Part shown: one piece after another, positions 1 to 8,736 of the stretch | Position numbering within the stretch: the first letter of the stretch is position 1 | How the letters are laid out: the number at the start of each line of letters is the position of its first letter | Assembly: GCA_963783235.1 (NCBI GenBank) | Contig: CAWAMN010000002.1 | Span: 682,001-746,000 of the forward strand | DNA length: 64,000 bases | Source: Thiohalomonas sp963783235 | GTDB lineage: Bacteria; Pseudomonadota; Gammaproteobacteria; Thiohalomonadales; Thiohalomonadaceae | Direction of reading: 5' to 3' | Notes under the pieces: model-generated | What the model was told of the DNA's origin: nothing | What the model saw: the letters and a program-made list of their open reading frames with translations, nothing else | Databases searched by the model: none | Translations under genes and position numbers: made by a program

Positions 1-2
1 GT

Positions 3-1850
3 GTCCCGGCCCGCGAGGTCACCCTCTTTTATCCCGGCCAGACCTCGATGGAGTGGGTCCTGAACGGCAGTCGCCATGGTGGCGCCCGCGTCTACAAAAA
101 GGCCGGTGATCGCTGCTTCGATTGCCACGAGGGCGAAGAGGCGATGATGGGCAAGAAGATGGTCAGCGGCGAAAAGGCCGAGGAGACCCCCATCCCCGGC
201 AAGCGCCCCGGTATACCCGTGGAGGTCAAGGCGGCGCACGATGGTGAAAACCTCTACATGCGTTTCAGCTGGCCCGATAGCGAACACGTACCGGTGCCGT
301 TCGTCGATGGCGGCAAGATGGATCCGGAAAACCCGGTGAAACTGGCGGTGATGATTGCCACTGACGAGGTCGAGGAAGCGGCCCAGGCCGGATGCTGGGG
401 AACCTGTCACCACGACGCCCGTACCATGCCGGATACCCCGGAGGGCAAGGAGGTCACCAAGTACATCGCCGAAAGTCGTACCGATATCTCGGTCCGCAGC
501 GAGCCGCGCGGCGGCTGGGACAAGCGCAAGGGCGATGCGGAGGTCCAGGCCGAACTCGATGCCAATCATTTCATGGATCTGCTGCGCTACCAGCTCGGCA
601 CCGGCAAGAGCGAGGATGGCTACATCCTCGGCGATCGGGTGATGACGGGTGGCCAGGGCGTGGAGTTCAGCGCCGAGAAGCAGGACGGCAACTGGGTGGT
701 CACCATGAAGCGAAAGCTCACCTCCGACCAGCCCGGCGACCTGTCGCTGGCAGCCGATCAGCTTTACAACATCGGCTTTGCCATTCATGACGACTACGCC
801 GCCGCCCGCTTCCATCACGTTTCGCTCGGTTTCAAACTCGGTTTCGACAATCCGGATGCCGAGATCAACGCGGTCAAGCGCGAGGTGAGCGGTTCGGCAC
901 CGGTGAAGGCGGCCTCCGCCAAGCCGGCGGCGGGCGGCAGCGGGAACGGGAGCGTGAACTGGGATCTCGCCTCCACCCGGGAGGTTACGCTCTTCTACCC
1001 CGGCCAGACCTCCATGGAGTGGGTATTGAACGGAAGCCGTCATGGCGGTGCCCGGGTCTACAAAAAGGCCGGTGATCGCTGCTTTGATTGCCACGAGGGC
1101 GAAGAGGCGATGATGGGCGAGAAGATGGTCACCGGTAAAAAAGCCGAAGAGACCCCCATCCCCGGCAAGCGCCCGGGCATTCCCGTGGAGGTCAAGGCCG
1201 CCCACGACGGGGAGAACCTCTACCTGCGCTTCAGTTGGCCCGATAGCGGGCACGTCCCGGTACCCTTCGTCGACGGTGGCAAGATGGACCCGGAAAACCC
1301 GGTGAAGCTGGCCCTCATGATCGCCAACGATGACGTGGAGGAAGCCGGCCAGGCCGGTTGTTGGGGTACCTGTCATCACGATGCGCGCTCCATGCCGGAT
1401 GCCCCTGCGGACCAGGAGGTGACCAAATATATCGTCGAGAGTCGGACCGATATCTCGGTTCGCAGCGAACCGCGCGGCGGCTGGGACAAGCGCAAGAGCG
1501 ATGGCGAGATCCAGACGGCCCTTGAAGAGGGCCGGTTCATGGACCTGCTGCGCTTCAAGGTCGGCACGGGAGAGAGCGAGGACGGCTTCGTCCTGGCCGA
1601 CCGCGTGATGGAGGGCGGCCAGGGTGCGGAATTTAACGCCGAAAAGCTGGACAACACCTGGGTGGTGACCATGAAACGTCGGCTGGTATCCGATCACGCC
1701 GGCGATATCTCCCTGGCGACCGACCAGCTCTACAACCTGGGCTTTGCCATTCACGACGACTACAGCAATGCCCGGTTTCACCACGTTTCACTCGGCTTCA
1801 AGCTCGGGTTCGACAATCCCGAGGCCGAAATCAACGCCATCGGGATGTAA
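3..1850 (+). CDS. Tandemly duplicated ethylbenzene-dehydrogenase-type heme-binding cytochrome (5' end outside window)
   Basis: The frame is open to the left edge, so the start and any signal peptide lie outside the window. Two copies of one domain follow each other with an exact 966-nt (322-residue) period. Each copy carries a canonical CxxCH (CFDCH, at 114-128 and 1080-1094) and a CX3CH (CWGTCH, at 393-410 and 1359-1376). The copies are joined by an Ala/Gly/Ser-rich linker near 890-955. The fold looks like the heme-binding domain of ethylbenzene dehydrogenase/DMSO-reductase-type cytochromes (EB_dh); this is from memory of the family, not a search. The position directly before nir genes suggests a periplasmic electron carrier for nitrogen-oxide respiration, which is inference. 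Further upstream copies cannot be excluded. Confidence 0.75.
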   Translation, partial: VPAREVTLFYPGQTSMEWVLNGSRHGGARVYKKAGDRCFDCHEGEEAMMGKKMVSGEKAEETPIPGKRPGIPVEVKAAHDGENLYMRFSWPDSEHVPVPFVDGGKMDPENPVKLAVMIATDEVEEAAQAGCWGTCHHDARTMPDTPEGKEVTKYIAESRTDISVRSEPRGGWDKRKGDAEVQAELDANHFMDLLRYQLGTGKSEDGYILGDRVMTGGQGVEFSAEKQDGNWVVTMKRKLTSDQPGDLSLAADQLYNIGFAIHDDYAAARFHHVSLGFKLGFDNPDAEINAVKREVSGSAPVKAASAKPAAGGSGNGSVNWDLASTREVTLFYPGQTSMEWVLNGSRHGGARVYKKAGDRCFDCHEGEEAMMGEKMVTGKKAEETPIPGKRPGIPVEVKAAHDGENLYLRFSWPDSGHVPVPFVDGGKMDPENPVKLALMIANDDVEEAGQAGCWGTCHHDARSMPDAPADQEVTKYIVESRTDISVRSEPRGGWDKRKSDGEIQTALEEGRFMDLLRFKVGTGESEDGFVLADRVMEGGQGAEFNAEKLDNTWVVTMKRRLVSDHAGDISLATDQLYNLGFAIHDDYSNARFHHVSLGFKLGFDNPEAEINAIGM

Positions 1851-1892
1851 GCCGCCGGAACAGTGCCCAGGGAGGGGCACCGAGTTCCCGGC

Positions 1893-1906
1893 TTGATATA
1901 GGTCAT
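1893..1906 (+). promoter_or_regulatory. FNR/DNR-type operator candidate before the nir genes
   Basis: TTGATATAGGTCAT matches the TTGAT-N4-ATCAA pattern bound by FNR/DNR/NNR regulators, with a full left half and a partial right half (GTCAT). It lies about 60 nt before the cupredoxin start, in the spacer after the duplicated cytochrome. I see no convincing -10 at the expected distance, so an active promoter is only inferred. Confidence 0.45.
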
Positions 1907-1964
1907 GGGAAATAGGGGAAAAAGGATCGACAGTCGGAACGAGGATAAAAAAGGGGAACCCATA

Positions 1965-2282
1965 GTGCGTACAGCGGGATATTCGCTACTCCTCTCCCTG
2001 CTCCTTGGCGGGCCGGTGCTTGGCGATACGGTGACTGTCGAGATCAAGGATTATCGCTTCGCCCCGGCGGAGCTGACCGTAAAGCCCGGTGACACCGTCC
2101 GCTGGGTCAACCGTGAGAAGCGCCAGTATCACAGCGTCTGGTTTGAGGAGCTGGGCGAGCCCGAGCCTCCCTACCTGTTTCCAGGAGAAAACACATCCCG
2201 CACATTCGAGGGGGCCGGCGAATTTCCCTACCGTTGCGGTCCCCACCCGGAGATGACCGGAGTGGTCAGTGTCGAGGAGTAG
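1965..2282 (+). CDS. Cupredoxin (plastocyanin-like blue copper protein)
   Basis: A GTG start at 1965 follows an AAGGGGA ribosome-binding site and gives a 105-residue precursor with a hydrophobic signal peptide (about residues 5-20, cut after VLG). An upstream ATG at 1905 would put charged residues before the signal and overlap the operator, so I reject it. The mature part is a single cupredoxin domain with type I copper ligands: His in YHSVWF and the Cys, His and Met of YRCGPHPEM. It is probably a periplasmic electron donor for the nitrite reductase system. The next gene, nirC, starts 7 nt after its stop. Confidence 0.8.
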   Translation: MRTAGYSLLLSLLLGGPVLGDTVTVEIKDYRFAPAELTVKPGDTVRWVNREKRQYHSVWFEELGEPEPPYLFPGENTSRTFEGAGEFPYRCGPHPEMTGVVSVEE

Positions 2283-2289
2283 AGTGAAC

Positions 2290-2688
2290 ATGAAATCCGT
2301 TGCGGCTCCATATTTCAGGCCAAAAAGACTCCCTTCGAGGGGCCCTCGTGTGCTTTCCGGCAGCCTCCGCTGCGCCGCCGCTCTTCTGATAGCCCTGACG
2401 GCCGCCTCGTCCGCCGGGGCTGCCGGTCTCGACAGTGAGCGCGAGAAGGAACTGCTTCATCTCCTACGGCACGACTGCGGCTCCTGCCATGGAATGACCT
2501 TGAAGGGCGGTCTCGGGCCGGCCCTGCTTCCGAAGTCTCTCGAAGACAAATCCGAAATGATGTTGCGCGCCACAATTCTCGTGGGACGGGCAGGAACCCC
2601 TATGCCGCCGTGGCGCGGCATCCTCACTGAACAGGAAGCCGATTGGCTGGCTCGCAGTCTGAAAGAGGGGGTTCCCGATGAGCATTGA
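2290..2688 (+). CDS. nirC: NirC-like small c-type cytochrome
   Basis: A 132-residue cytochrome c with one heme site, CGSCHG (Cys63, Cys66, His67), and a likely Met ligand in TPMPPW. I chose ATG 2290, preceded by GAGGAGTAGA; a GTG at 2284 is also in frame. A hydrophobic stretch at about residues 23-45 ends in an Ala-rich signal cleavage region. NirC (cytochrome c55X) in other denitrifiers is a periplasmic electron donor linked to heme d1 maturation of NirS. Its 3' end overlaps the nirF start by 11 nt, indicating translational coupling. Confidence 0.8.
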   Translation: MKSVAAPYFRPKRLPSRGPRVLSGSLRCAAALLIALTAASSAGAAGLDSEREKELLHLLRHDCGSCHGMTLKGGLGPALLPKSLEDKSEMMLRATILVGRAGTPMPPWRGILTEQEADWLARSLKEGVPDEH

Positions 2689-3850
2689 GAGGCTGCTGAC
2701 CGCAACGGCCCTGGTTGTGCTCCTTGCGGGCTGCGCGACGACGCCGATGGCCACCGGTGATCTCGGGGTTGTCGTAGAGCGTGCATCCGGCCGTCTGACG
2801 CTGGTCGAAACCAGCCATCAGAGATTGTTGAAACGCATCGAGGGCCTAGGCGATCTCTCCCACGCCTCGGTGGTCTACTCACGGGATGAGCGCTTTGCTT
2901 ACGTCTTTGGACGCGATGGGGGCCTGACTCAAGTCGATATGCTCACCGGGCGGATCGCCGCGCGAACCGTTCAGTCCGGCAACAGCATCGGCGGCGCCAT
3001 ATCCCAGGATGGGAGCCTGGTTGCCGTCTCCAACTACACGCCGGGGGGCGTGAAGATCTTTGACGCCGGTACGCTGAAACAGGTCGCGGATATTCCCGCC
3101 GAGTATGGCGACGGCAAGCTCTCCAAGGTGGTGGGGCTGGTGGATGCCCCCGGACAGCGGTTTGTCTTCAGCCTTTTCGATGCCGGAGAGATCTGGGTGG
3201 CCGATCTGAGCCAACCGGACCAGCCGGTGATCACCAAATTCAAGGGCATCGGGCGCGAACCCTACGACGCGCTCATCACACCCGACGGACGCTACTACAT
3301 TGCCGGACTGTTCGGTGAGGATGGCCTGGCGCTGCTCGATCTCTGGCATCCGGAAAAGGGCGTGCGCCGCATCCTCGATCATTACGGCCGCGGCGAAAAG
3401 AAACTGCCCGTCTACAAAATGCCCCACCTGGAGGGCTGGGCGATAGCAGGCGAGTACGCCTTCGTACCCGCGGTGGGCCGGCATGAAGTGCTGATTATCG
3501 ATCTCGAGAGCTGGCAGGAAGTCGGACGCGTGGCGGTCCACGGACAGCCCGTGTTCGTCATGGGGCGCCCCGACGGACGTGAAATCTGGGTTAACTTCGC
3601 CTTCCCCAACAACGACACCGTCCAGGTCATCGATGCCGATTCATTCGAAATCGCCGAGACGCTCAAGCCCGGCAAAGGTGTCCTGCACATGGAGTTCACA
3701 CCGAGGGGCGAACAGTTGTGGCTATCGGTACGTGATGAAGACGTAATCAGGGTCTACGACACGAAGACCCGGCGGGAAATCGCCGAGCTGCCGGCCGAAA
3801 AACCAAGCGGCATCTTCTTCACCGCACGGGCACACCGCATAGGCCTTTAG
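2678..3850 (+). CDS. nirF: Heme d1 biosynthesis protein NirF
   Basis: A 390-residue homologue of the d1-type eight-bladed beta-propeller. The N-terminus is a lipoprotein signal with lipobox LLAGC (Cys19), so it should be anchored in the periplasm. Repeated blades of the type 'DGRYYIAG...LLDL' and 'RPDGREIWVNF' run to the C-terminal KPSGIFFT, which resembles the d1-domain ends of NirS and NirN. NirF is required for a late, periplasmic step of heme d1 synthesis. Overlap with nirC and position before the siroheme decarboxylase genes match the canonical nirCFDLGHJ order. Confidence 0.92.
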   Translation: MSIERLLTATALVVLLAGCATTPMATGDLGVVVERASGRLTLVETSHQRLLKRIEGLGDLSHASVVYSRDERFAYVFGRDGGLTQVDMLTGRIAARTVQSGNSIGGAISQDGSLVAVSNYTPGGVKIFDAGTLKQVADIPAEYGDGKLSKVVGLVDAPGQRFVFSLFDAGEIWVADLSQPDQPVITKFKGIGREPYDALITPDGRYYIAGLFGEDGLALLDLWHPEKGVRRILDHYGRGEKKLPVYKMPHLEGWAIAGEYAFVPAVGRHEVLIIDLESWQEVGRVAVHGQPVFVMGRPDGREIWVNFAFPNNDTVQVIDADSFEIAETLKPGKGVLHMEFTPRGEQLWLSVRDEDVIRVYDTKTRREIAELPAEKPSGIFFTARAHRIGL

Positions 3851-3877
3851 GGTAAAGGCAAACAACAGGGGCAAGCC

Positions 3878-4996
3878 ATGGCATTTCCAGACAAGAGCTG
3901 TAACGAAACGGAGAGTGCGGTCCTGAATCCCCTGGAGAGGCACCTTCTCGACGATTTCCAGCATGACCTCCCCCTGATCACTCGCCCCTTCCTTGGTATC
4001 GCCGAGCGGCTGGGTACCAGTGAGGCCCGTGTTTTGGAGCACCTTTCACGTTTGAGCCAAGACGGTCGGATCAGTCGGGTAGGACCGGTATTTCGTCCCC
4101 ATTCGGTCGGAACCAGTACCCTTGCGGCCATGGCGGTTCCCCCCGAACGGCTCAACGAAGTCGCCCAGCTCATTAACGACTACCCGGAAGTCAACCATAA
4201 CTACGAGCGCGAACACCGGCTCAACCTCTGGTTCGTGGTGACCGCACCGGACGAACCTCACCTGCAGGACATACTGGGCGATATGGAGACCAAAACGGGG
4301 CTGGCTGTCCTTTCGCTGCCGATGTTGGAGGCCTACCACATCGACCTGGGGTTTCGTCTCCAGTGGGAGACGGGACGCAGCAAAGAGCCTGCGAAGGTGT
4401 CGTCAACCGTTCAGGGCCAGTACCACGCGGGGCCGGGTCAGCGAGGGGCCATCGAGTCCGAGTCCGACCGGAGACTGGTCGCTGCCGTACAGCAGGGATT
4501 GCCCCTGACCCCACGACCTTTTGCCCGCATCGCGGCCCAGACGGATCTGAGCGAACAGGGCGTGATCGAGCGGCTGCGGGAGTGGTCCGCCTCCGGTGTG
4601 ATCAGCCGTTTTGGTGTGGTGGTACGACATCGCCGACTGGGCTACCGAGCCAATGCCATGGTCGTCTGGGATATCCCGGACGACCAGGTTTCCCGACTCG
4701 GCCGCTGCCTCGGGCAGTACGACTTCGTCACCCTCTGCTACCGGCGCCCGCGTCGGCTGCCCGAGTGGCGCTACAACCTGTTCTGCATGATCCACGGCCG
4801 AGATCGAAGCACCGTGATCCAGCGGGTGGAGTGGCTCGTCGAGCAGTGCCAACTGCAACATATCCCTCATCGGCTGCTCTTCAGCACACGGAGTTTCAAG
4901 CAGCGGGGGGCTCGTTATCAGAGCGCGGACGCTCGCGCACTTGAGGATAAAAAGCGGGCTGCCGCACCCCGAAAGCCGGAGCTTGCGCCATGCTGA
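3878..4996 (+). CDS. nirDL: Siroheme decarboxylase, NirD-NirL fusion
   Basis: A 372-residue fusion of two Lrp/AsnC-like units. The first (about 20-165) is NirD-like with a winged helix and the motif HNYEREHRLNLWFVV. A polar linker near 168-195 leads to a NirL-like second unit (about 200-345) ending with LCYRRPRRLPEW and YNLFCMIHG. Nir DLGH proteins convert siroheme to 12,18-didecarboxysiroheme by two decarboxylations in the cytoplasm. Fused nirDL is known in other denitrifiers. The second unit has Leu where the linked NirH has His (HCYRRPR). Its stop overlaps the nirG start by 7 nt. Confidence 0.9.
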   Translation: MAFPDKSCNETESAVLNPLERHLLDDFQHDLPLITRPFLGIAERLGTSEARVLEHLSRLSQDGRISRVGPVFRPHSVGTSTLAAMAVPPERLNEVAQLINDYPEVNHNYEREHRLNLWFVVTAPDEPHLQDILGDMETKTGLAVLSLPMLEAYHIDLGFRLQWETGRSKEPAKVSSTVQGQYHAGPGQRGAIESESDRRLVAAVQQGLPLTPRPFARIAAQTDLSEQGVIERLREWSASGVISRFGVVVRHRRLGYRANAMVVWDIPDDQVSRLGRCLGQYDFVTLCYRRPRRLPEWRYNLFCMIHGRDRSTVIQRVEWLVEQCQLQHIPHRLLFSTRSFKQRGARYQSADARALEDKKRAAAPRKPELAPC

Positions 4997-5436
4997 GCGA
5001 ATTCGACTGTCGCATCATCAACGAGTTACAGCGGGGCTTTCCCGTTTCAGAAACCCCCTATGCCGATATCGCCAAGCAGTTGGGGACAACCGAGACCGGC
5101 GTGTTGGCACGACTGCAGCGAATGCTGGACGAGGGCGTCCTGACCCGCTTCGGTCCGCTCTACCATGCGGAAAGGATGGGCGGGGGATTGACGCTGGCGG
5201 CCATGGCGATTGCCGAAACCGATTTCGACCGCGTGGCGGAAACCGTCAACGCCTTTCCCGAAGTCGCCCACAACTATGCCCGGGATCACCATCTCAACAT
5301 GTGGTTCGTGCTGGCGACCGAAACCCCCGAACGTATCGGTGAAGTTATCGCCGAGATCGAACGGCAAACCGGATACCCGGTGTACAACATGCCCAAGCAG
5401 GAAGAATTCTTCGTAGGTCTCCACTTTGGGGTTTGA
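4990..5436 (+). CDS. nirG: Siroheme decarboxylase subunit NirG
   Basis: A 148-residue Lrp/AsnC-like protein with an N-terminal helix-turn-helix and the NirD/NirG motif HNYARDHHLNMWFVL. It starts inside the end of nirDL (ATGCTGA overlap), so it is translationally coupled. NirG acts with NirH and NirDL in decarboxylating the acetate side chains of siroheme. Assignment as NirG rather than NirD rests on gene order and on the pairing with the following NirH-type gene. Confidence 0.88.
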   Translation: MLSEFDCRIINELQRGFPVSETPYADIAKQLGTTETGVLARLQRMLDEGVLTRFGPLYHAERMGGGLTLAAMAIAETDFDRVAETVNAFPEVAHNYARDHHLNMWFVLATETPERIGEVIAEIERQTGYPVYNMPKQEEFFVGLHFGV

Positions 5437-5437
5437 T

Positions 5438-5947
5438 ATGAATACGGCCGAGGCCATCAAAACCGAAGGCGCGCTGGACGAGACCGATCGTGCCATAGTG
5501 CTTGCCACTCAGTCGGGACTGCCCCTGACACCGCGCCCTTATCATCAGTTGGCGGAGCAGTTGAATCTCAGCGCCGAAGAGGTGATGGCACGCGTTCGCC
5601 GCATGCTCGAGGAGGGAATTATCCGCCGGATCGGGGCCGTCCCCAACCACTACAGGCTCGGCTACCGGGGCAACGGCATGAGCGTCTGGAACGTGCCCGA
5701 TGCACGCATCGGCGAGTGGGGGAAGAAACTGGGCGCGCTCGATTATGTCAGCCACTGCTACCGCCGCCCCCGCCACCTTCCCGCCTGGCCCTACAACCTG
5801 TTTATCATGGTGCATGGCCGGGACCGTGACGAGGTCCATGAGAAGGTCAAGAAAATAGCCGATCTGCTGGGCGACGATGATCTGGGACACGAGGTGCTGT
5901 TCAGTACAAAGATTCTTAAGAAGACGGGCTTGCGGATCAGCCCTTGA
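5438..5947 (+). CDS. nirH: Siroheme decarboxylase subunit NirH
   Basis: A 169-residue protein of the NirL/NirH type. The first ATG, at 5438, lies 1 nt after the nirG stop; a TTG at 5426 is possible but would overlap nirG. It has an N-terminal winged helix with TPRPYHQLAEQLNL and the signature HCYRRPRHLPAWPYNLF followed by MVHGRDRD. It probably pairs with NirG in the siroheme decarboxylase complex. The next gene, nirJ, follows after a 53-nt spacer. Confidence 0.88.
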   Translation: MNTAEAIKTEGALDETDRAIVLATQSGLPLTPRPYHQLAEQLNLSAEEVMARVRRMLEEGIIRRIGAVPNHYRLGYRGNGMSVWNVPDARIGEWGKKLGALDYVSHCYRRPRHLPAWPYNLFIMVHGRDRDEVHEKVKKIADLLGDDDLGHEVLFSTKILKKTGLRISP

Positions 5948-6000
5948 ACCGGCTTTGGCCGCCTTGGATGGGAATCCCGACAATCTGACAGGACGGGAAT

Positions 6001-7176
6001 ATGTTTCGAGTCTCGCAGTTCATGAGGGCCCTCACCGCCCCCTCACCGACGCTTCCGCCAAGTCGCGGAACAATGCCCGGACCGGTGGTTATCTGGAATC
6101 TGATTCGCCGGTGCAATCTCACCTGTAAACACTGCTACTCCATATCGACCGACACCGACTTCAAGGGAGAACTTTCCACGGATGAAATCTTTTCGGTCAT
6201 GGAGGGTCTCTACGCGTTCGGTGTACGTGTCCTCATCCTCTCCGGCGGTGAACCGCTGCTTCGGCCCGACATCTTCACAATCTCCGAGCGGGCCAAGGCG
6301 ATGGGTTTCTATGTCGGGCTATCCACGAACGGCACCCTCATCGATGAAAGCAACATCGGAGCTATTGCAGCGGCCGGTTACGACTATGTCGGCATCAGCA
6401 TCGATGGGCTTGGCAAAACCCATGACTACTTCCGCCGCCGCGAGGGCGCATTCGATGCCTCGATGAACGCGATACGCCTCTGTCGGCAGCGAGACCTCAA
6501 GGTCGGCCTCCGCTTCACCCTGACCCGGGACAACGCCGCGGATCTGCCGGGGCTCCTGCGACTGATGGACGATGAGGGCGTTGCCAAATTCTACCTCTCG
6601 CACCTGAACTATGCCGGACGGGGCAACAAAAACCGGCGTGACGATACGGTGCACCGGATGACGCGCGATGCCCTGGACCTGCTGTTTGAAACGGCCTGGC
6701 GCGACGCCAGAGTCGAAGGCGGGCGGGAAGTGGTCACCGGTAACAACGACGCCGATGGCATCTATCTGTTGCATTGGGTCGAGCAGCGCTACCCCGATTA
6801 CGCCCCTGTTATCCGCGCCATGCTCGAGCGCTGGGGTGGGAATGCCACCGGTGTGGGGGTTGCCAACATCGACAATCTGGGGAGGGTCCACCCCGACACC
6901 ATGTGGTGGCACCACGATCTCGGCAATGTCCGCGATCGCCCCTTTTCCGAGATCTGGGAGGACACCTCCGATCCGCTGATGGCCGGCCTCAAGCAGCGCC
7001 CCCGTCCAGTCACCGGACGCTGCGGTGCCTGCAACTATCTGGACATCTGTAACGGCAACACCCGTGTGCGGGCCCACCAGACCAGCGGTGACTGGTGGTC
7101 GGAAAACCCGGGCTGCTATCTCACGGACCAGGAGATTGGACTGAACCTGGAAACCGCCGCGGCGACAGTGCGATGA
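6001..7176 (+). CDS. nirJ: Radical SAM heme d1 synthase NirJ
   Basis: A 391-residue radical SAM enzyme. The iron-sulfur motif CNLTCKHC (Cys38, Cys42, Cys45) follows VVIWNLIRR, and LSGGEPLLR is the SAM-binding GGE motif. A C-terminal cysteine cluster (CGACNYLDIC plus a later Cys) is of SPASM/Twitch type and should bind a second cluster. NirJ replaces the propionate side chains of didecarboxysiroheme with oxo groups on the way to heme d1. Start 6001 gives an N-terminus like that of known NirJ proteins. Its stop overlaps the nirN ATG (ATGA). Confidence 0.93.
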   Translation: MFRVSQFMRALTAPSPTLPPSRGTMPGPVVIWNLIRRCNLTCKHCYSISTDTDFKGELSTDEIFSVMEGLYAFGVRVLILSGGEPLLRPDIFTISERAKAMGFYVGLSTNGTLIDESNIGAIAAAGYDYVGISIDGLGKTHDYFRRREGAFDASMNAIRLCRQRDLKVGLRFTLTRDNAADLPGLLRLMDDEGVAKFYLSHLNYAGRGNKNRRDDTVHRMTRDALDLLFETAWRDARVEGGREVVTGNNDADGIYLLHWVEQRYPDYAPVIRAMLERWGGNATGVGVANIDNLGRVHPDTMWWHHDLGNVRDRPFSEIWEDTSDPLMAGLKQRPRPVTGRCGACNYLDICNGNTRVRAHQTSGDWWSENPGCYLTDQEIGLNLETAAATVR

Positions 7177-8735
7177 AAGCGCTGAACTACTCCTCCGTCA
7201 TTGCCGCCATCGCACTGTTGGCGGGCGCCGAGGGCATCTACGCCGGCACGGGAACGACGGCCGAGCTCTTTTCCCAGCATTGTGCCGCCTGCCACGGCGC
7301 CGATCGCCTGGGGGGAACCGGGCCGGCCCTGCTGCCGGAAAACCTGAAGCGATTGCGGCACAAGGCAGCTGTTCAGGTGATCGGCAAAGGACGGGCCGCC
7401 ACACAGATGGCGGGATTCGCCGACAAGCTCTCCGAAGCCGAGATCGCATCGCTCGCCGATTACATCTACACGCCGCTGCCGGAGGTACCCCGCTGGCGAC
7501 TGCCGGAGATAAGGGCCAGCCACATCATCCACAATCCGGTGGATGAGTTGGGAGACAAGCCGGTTTTCTCCGCCGACATGCTGAACCTGTTCGTGGTGGT
7601 GGAGGTCGGGGATCACCATGCCACGATCCTCGACGGAGACACTTTTGAGCCGATCCACCGTTTCCCCACCCGTTTCGCACTGCATGGCGGCCCCAAATTC
7701 AGTCGCGATGGACGCTTTGTCTACTTCGCCTCACGGGACGGCTGGATAACCAAGTACGACATCTACAACCTCAAGCCCGTGGCCGAGATCAGGGCAGGCA
7801 TCAACGCCCGCAATATTGCCGTGTCGGCCGATGACCGGTACGTCATGGTGGCGAACTACCTTCCCCATACCCTGGTCGTTCTCGATGCCCGCAACCTCGA
7901 ACCGGTCAAGGTCATCGATGCGGTCGGCAGCGACGGCACCTCATCGCGGGTGAGTGCCGTTTACACGGCGCGACCGCGACACAGCTTCGTCGCTGCACTG
8001 AAAGATATTCCGGAGGTCTGGGAGATCAGCTATCTTGACGACCCGCCCAAAGGTTTTGCCGGCTGGACCCACGACTACCGGGAGAAGTCGGGCGACCTGA
8101 AGCGCAGTGAGTCCTTCCCGATACGACGGATACCCGTGAATGATTATCTGGATGACTTCTTCTTCGACCAGGACTACCTCTTCCTGATTGGCACCTCACG
8201 CAAGGGTACCGGTCAGGTTGTCGATCTGGACGCAAAGCGCGTCATCACGGAACTCGATATTCCCGGCATGCCACACCTCGCCTCCGGCATCACCTGGGAT
8301 TATCGCGGCCGCACGGTCATGGCCACGCCCAATCTCAAGGAACCGGCGGTCAGTGTCATCGACCTGAAGACGTGGAAGACTATCCGGCAGATCCCGACAT
8401 TGGGGTCGGGCTTTTTCATGCGAAGCCACGAAAACAGCCCTTACGCCTGGGTCGATGTGTTTTTCGGCAAGAACCGGGACGCGGTCCACGTCATCGATAA
8501 GCAGAGCCTGGAAATTGTGAAGACACTTCGCCCGGCCCCCGGTAAAACGGCAGCCCACGTCGAATTCACCCGCGACGGCCGTTATGCCCTTCTCAGCATC
8601 TGGGACATGGATGGCGCCGTTGTCGTGTACGACGCCAAAACCCTCGAGGAGGTCAAGCGCATACCGATGGTGAAGCCGTCCGGCAAGTACAACGTCTGGA
8701 ACAAGACCCGGCTATCGGAAGGGACGAGCCACTGA
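7173..8735 (+). CDS. nirN: Dihydro-heme d1 dehydrogenase NirN
   Basis: ATG 7173 overlaps the nirJ stop and gives a 520-residue precursor. A signal peptide (about residues 1-24) precedes a cytochrome c domain with CAACHG (Cys37, Cys40, His41) and then a d1-type beta-propeller of roughly 400 residues. NirN oxidises dihydro-heme d1 in the periplasm, the last step of cofactor synthesis, and hands it to NirS. I prefer NirN over NirS because of its place after nirJ and a C-terminus of NirN type (GKYNVWNK...EGTSH). A divergent NirS is the main alternative. Confidence 0.8.
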   Translation: MKALNYSSVIAAIALLAGAEGIYAGTGTTAELFSQHCAACHGADRLGGTGPALLPENLKRLRHKAAVQVIGKGRAATQMAGFADKLSEAEIASLADYIYTPLPEVPRWRLPEIRASHIIHNPVDELGDKPVFSADMLNLFVVVEVGDHHATILDGDTFEPIHRFPTRFALHGGPKFSRDGRFVYFASRDGWITKYDIYNLKPVAEIRAGINARNIAVSADDRYVMVANYLPHTLVVLDARNLEPVKVIDAVGSDGTSSRVSAVYTARPRHSFVAALKDIPEVWEISYLDDPPKGFAGWTHDYREKSGDLKRSESFPIRRIPVNDYLDDFFFDQDYLFLIGTSRKGTGQVVDLDAKRVITELDIPGMPHLASGITWDYRGRTVMATPNLKEPAVSVIDLKTWKTIRQIPTLGSGFFMRSHENSPYAWVDVFFGKNRDAVHVIDKQSLEIVKTLRPAPGKTAAHVEFTRDGRYALLSIWDMDGAVVVYDAKTLEEVKRIPMVKPSGKYNVWNKTRLSEGTSH

Positions 8736-8736
8736 C

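Noticed and set aside
7173..8735. Assignment as NirS nitrite reductase
   Set aside because: Position after nirJ and the C-terminal sequence favour NirN, though NirS cannot be fully excluded.
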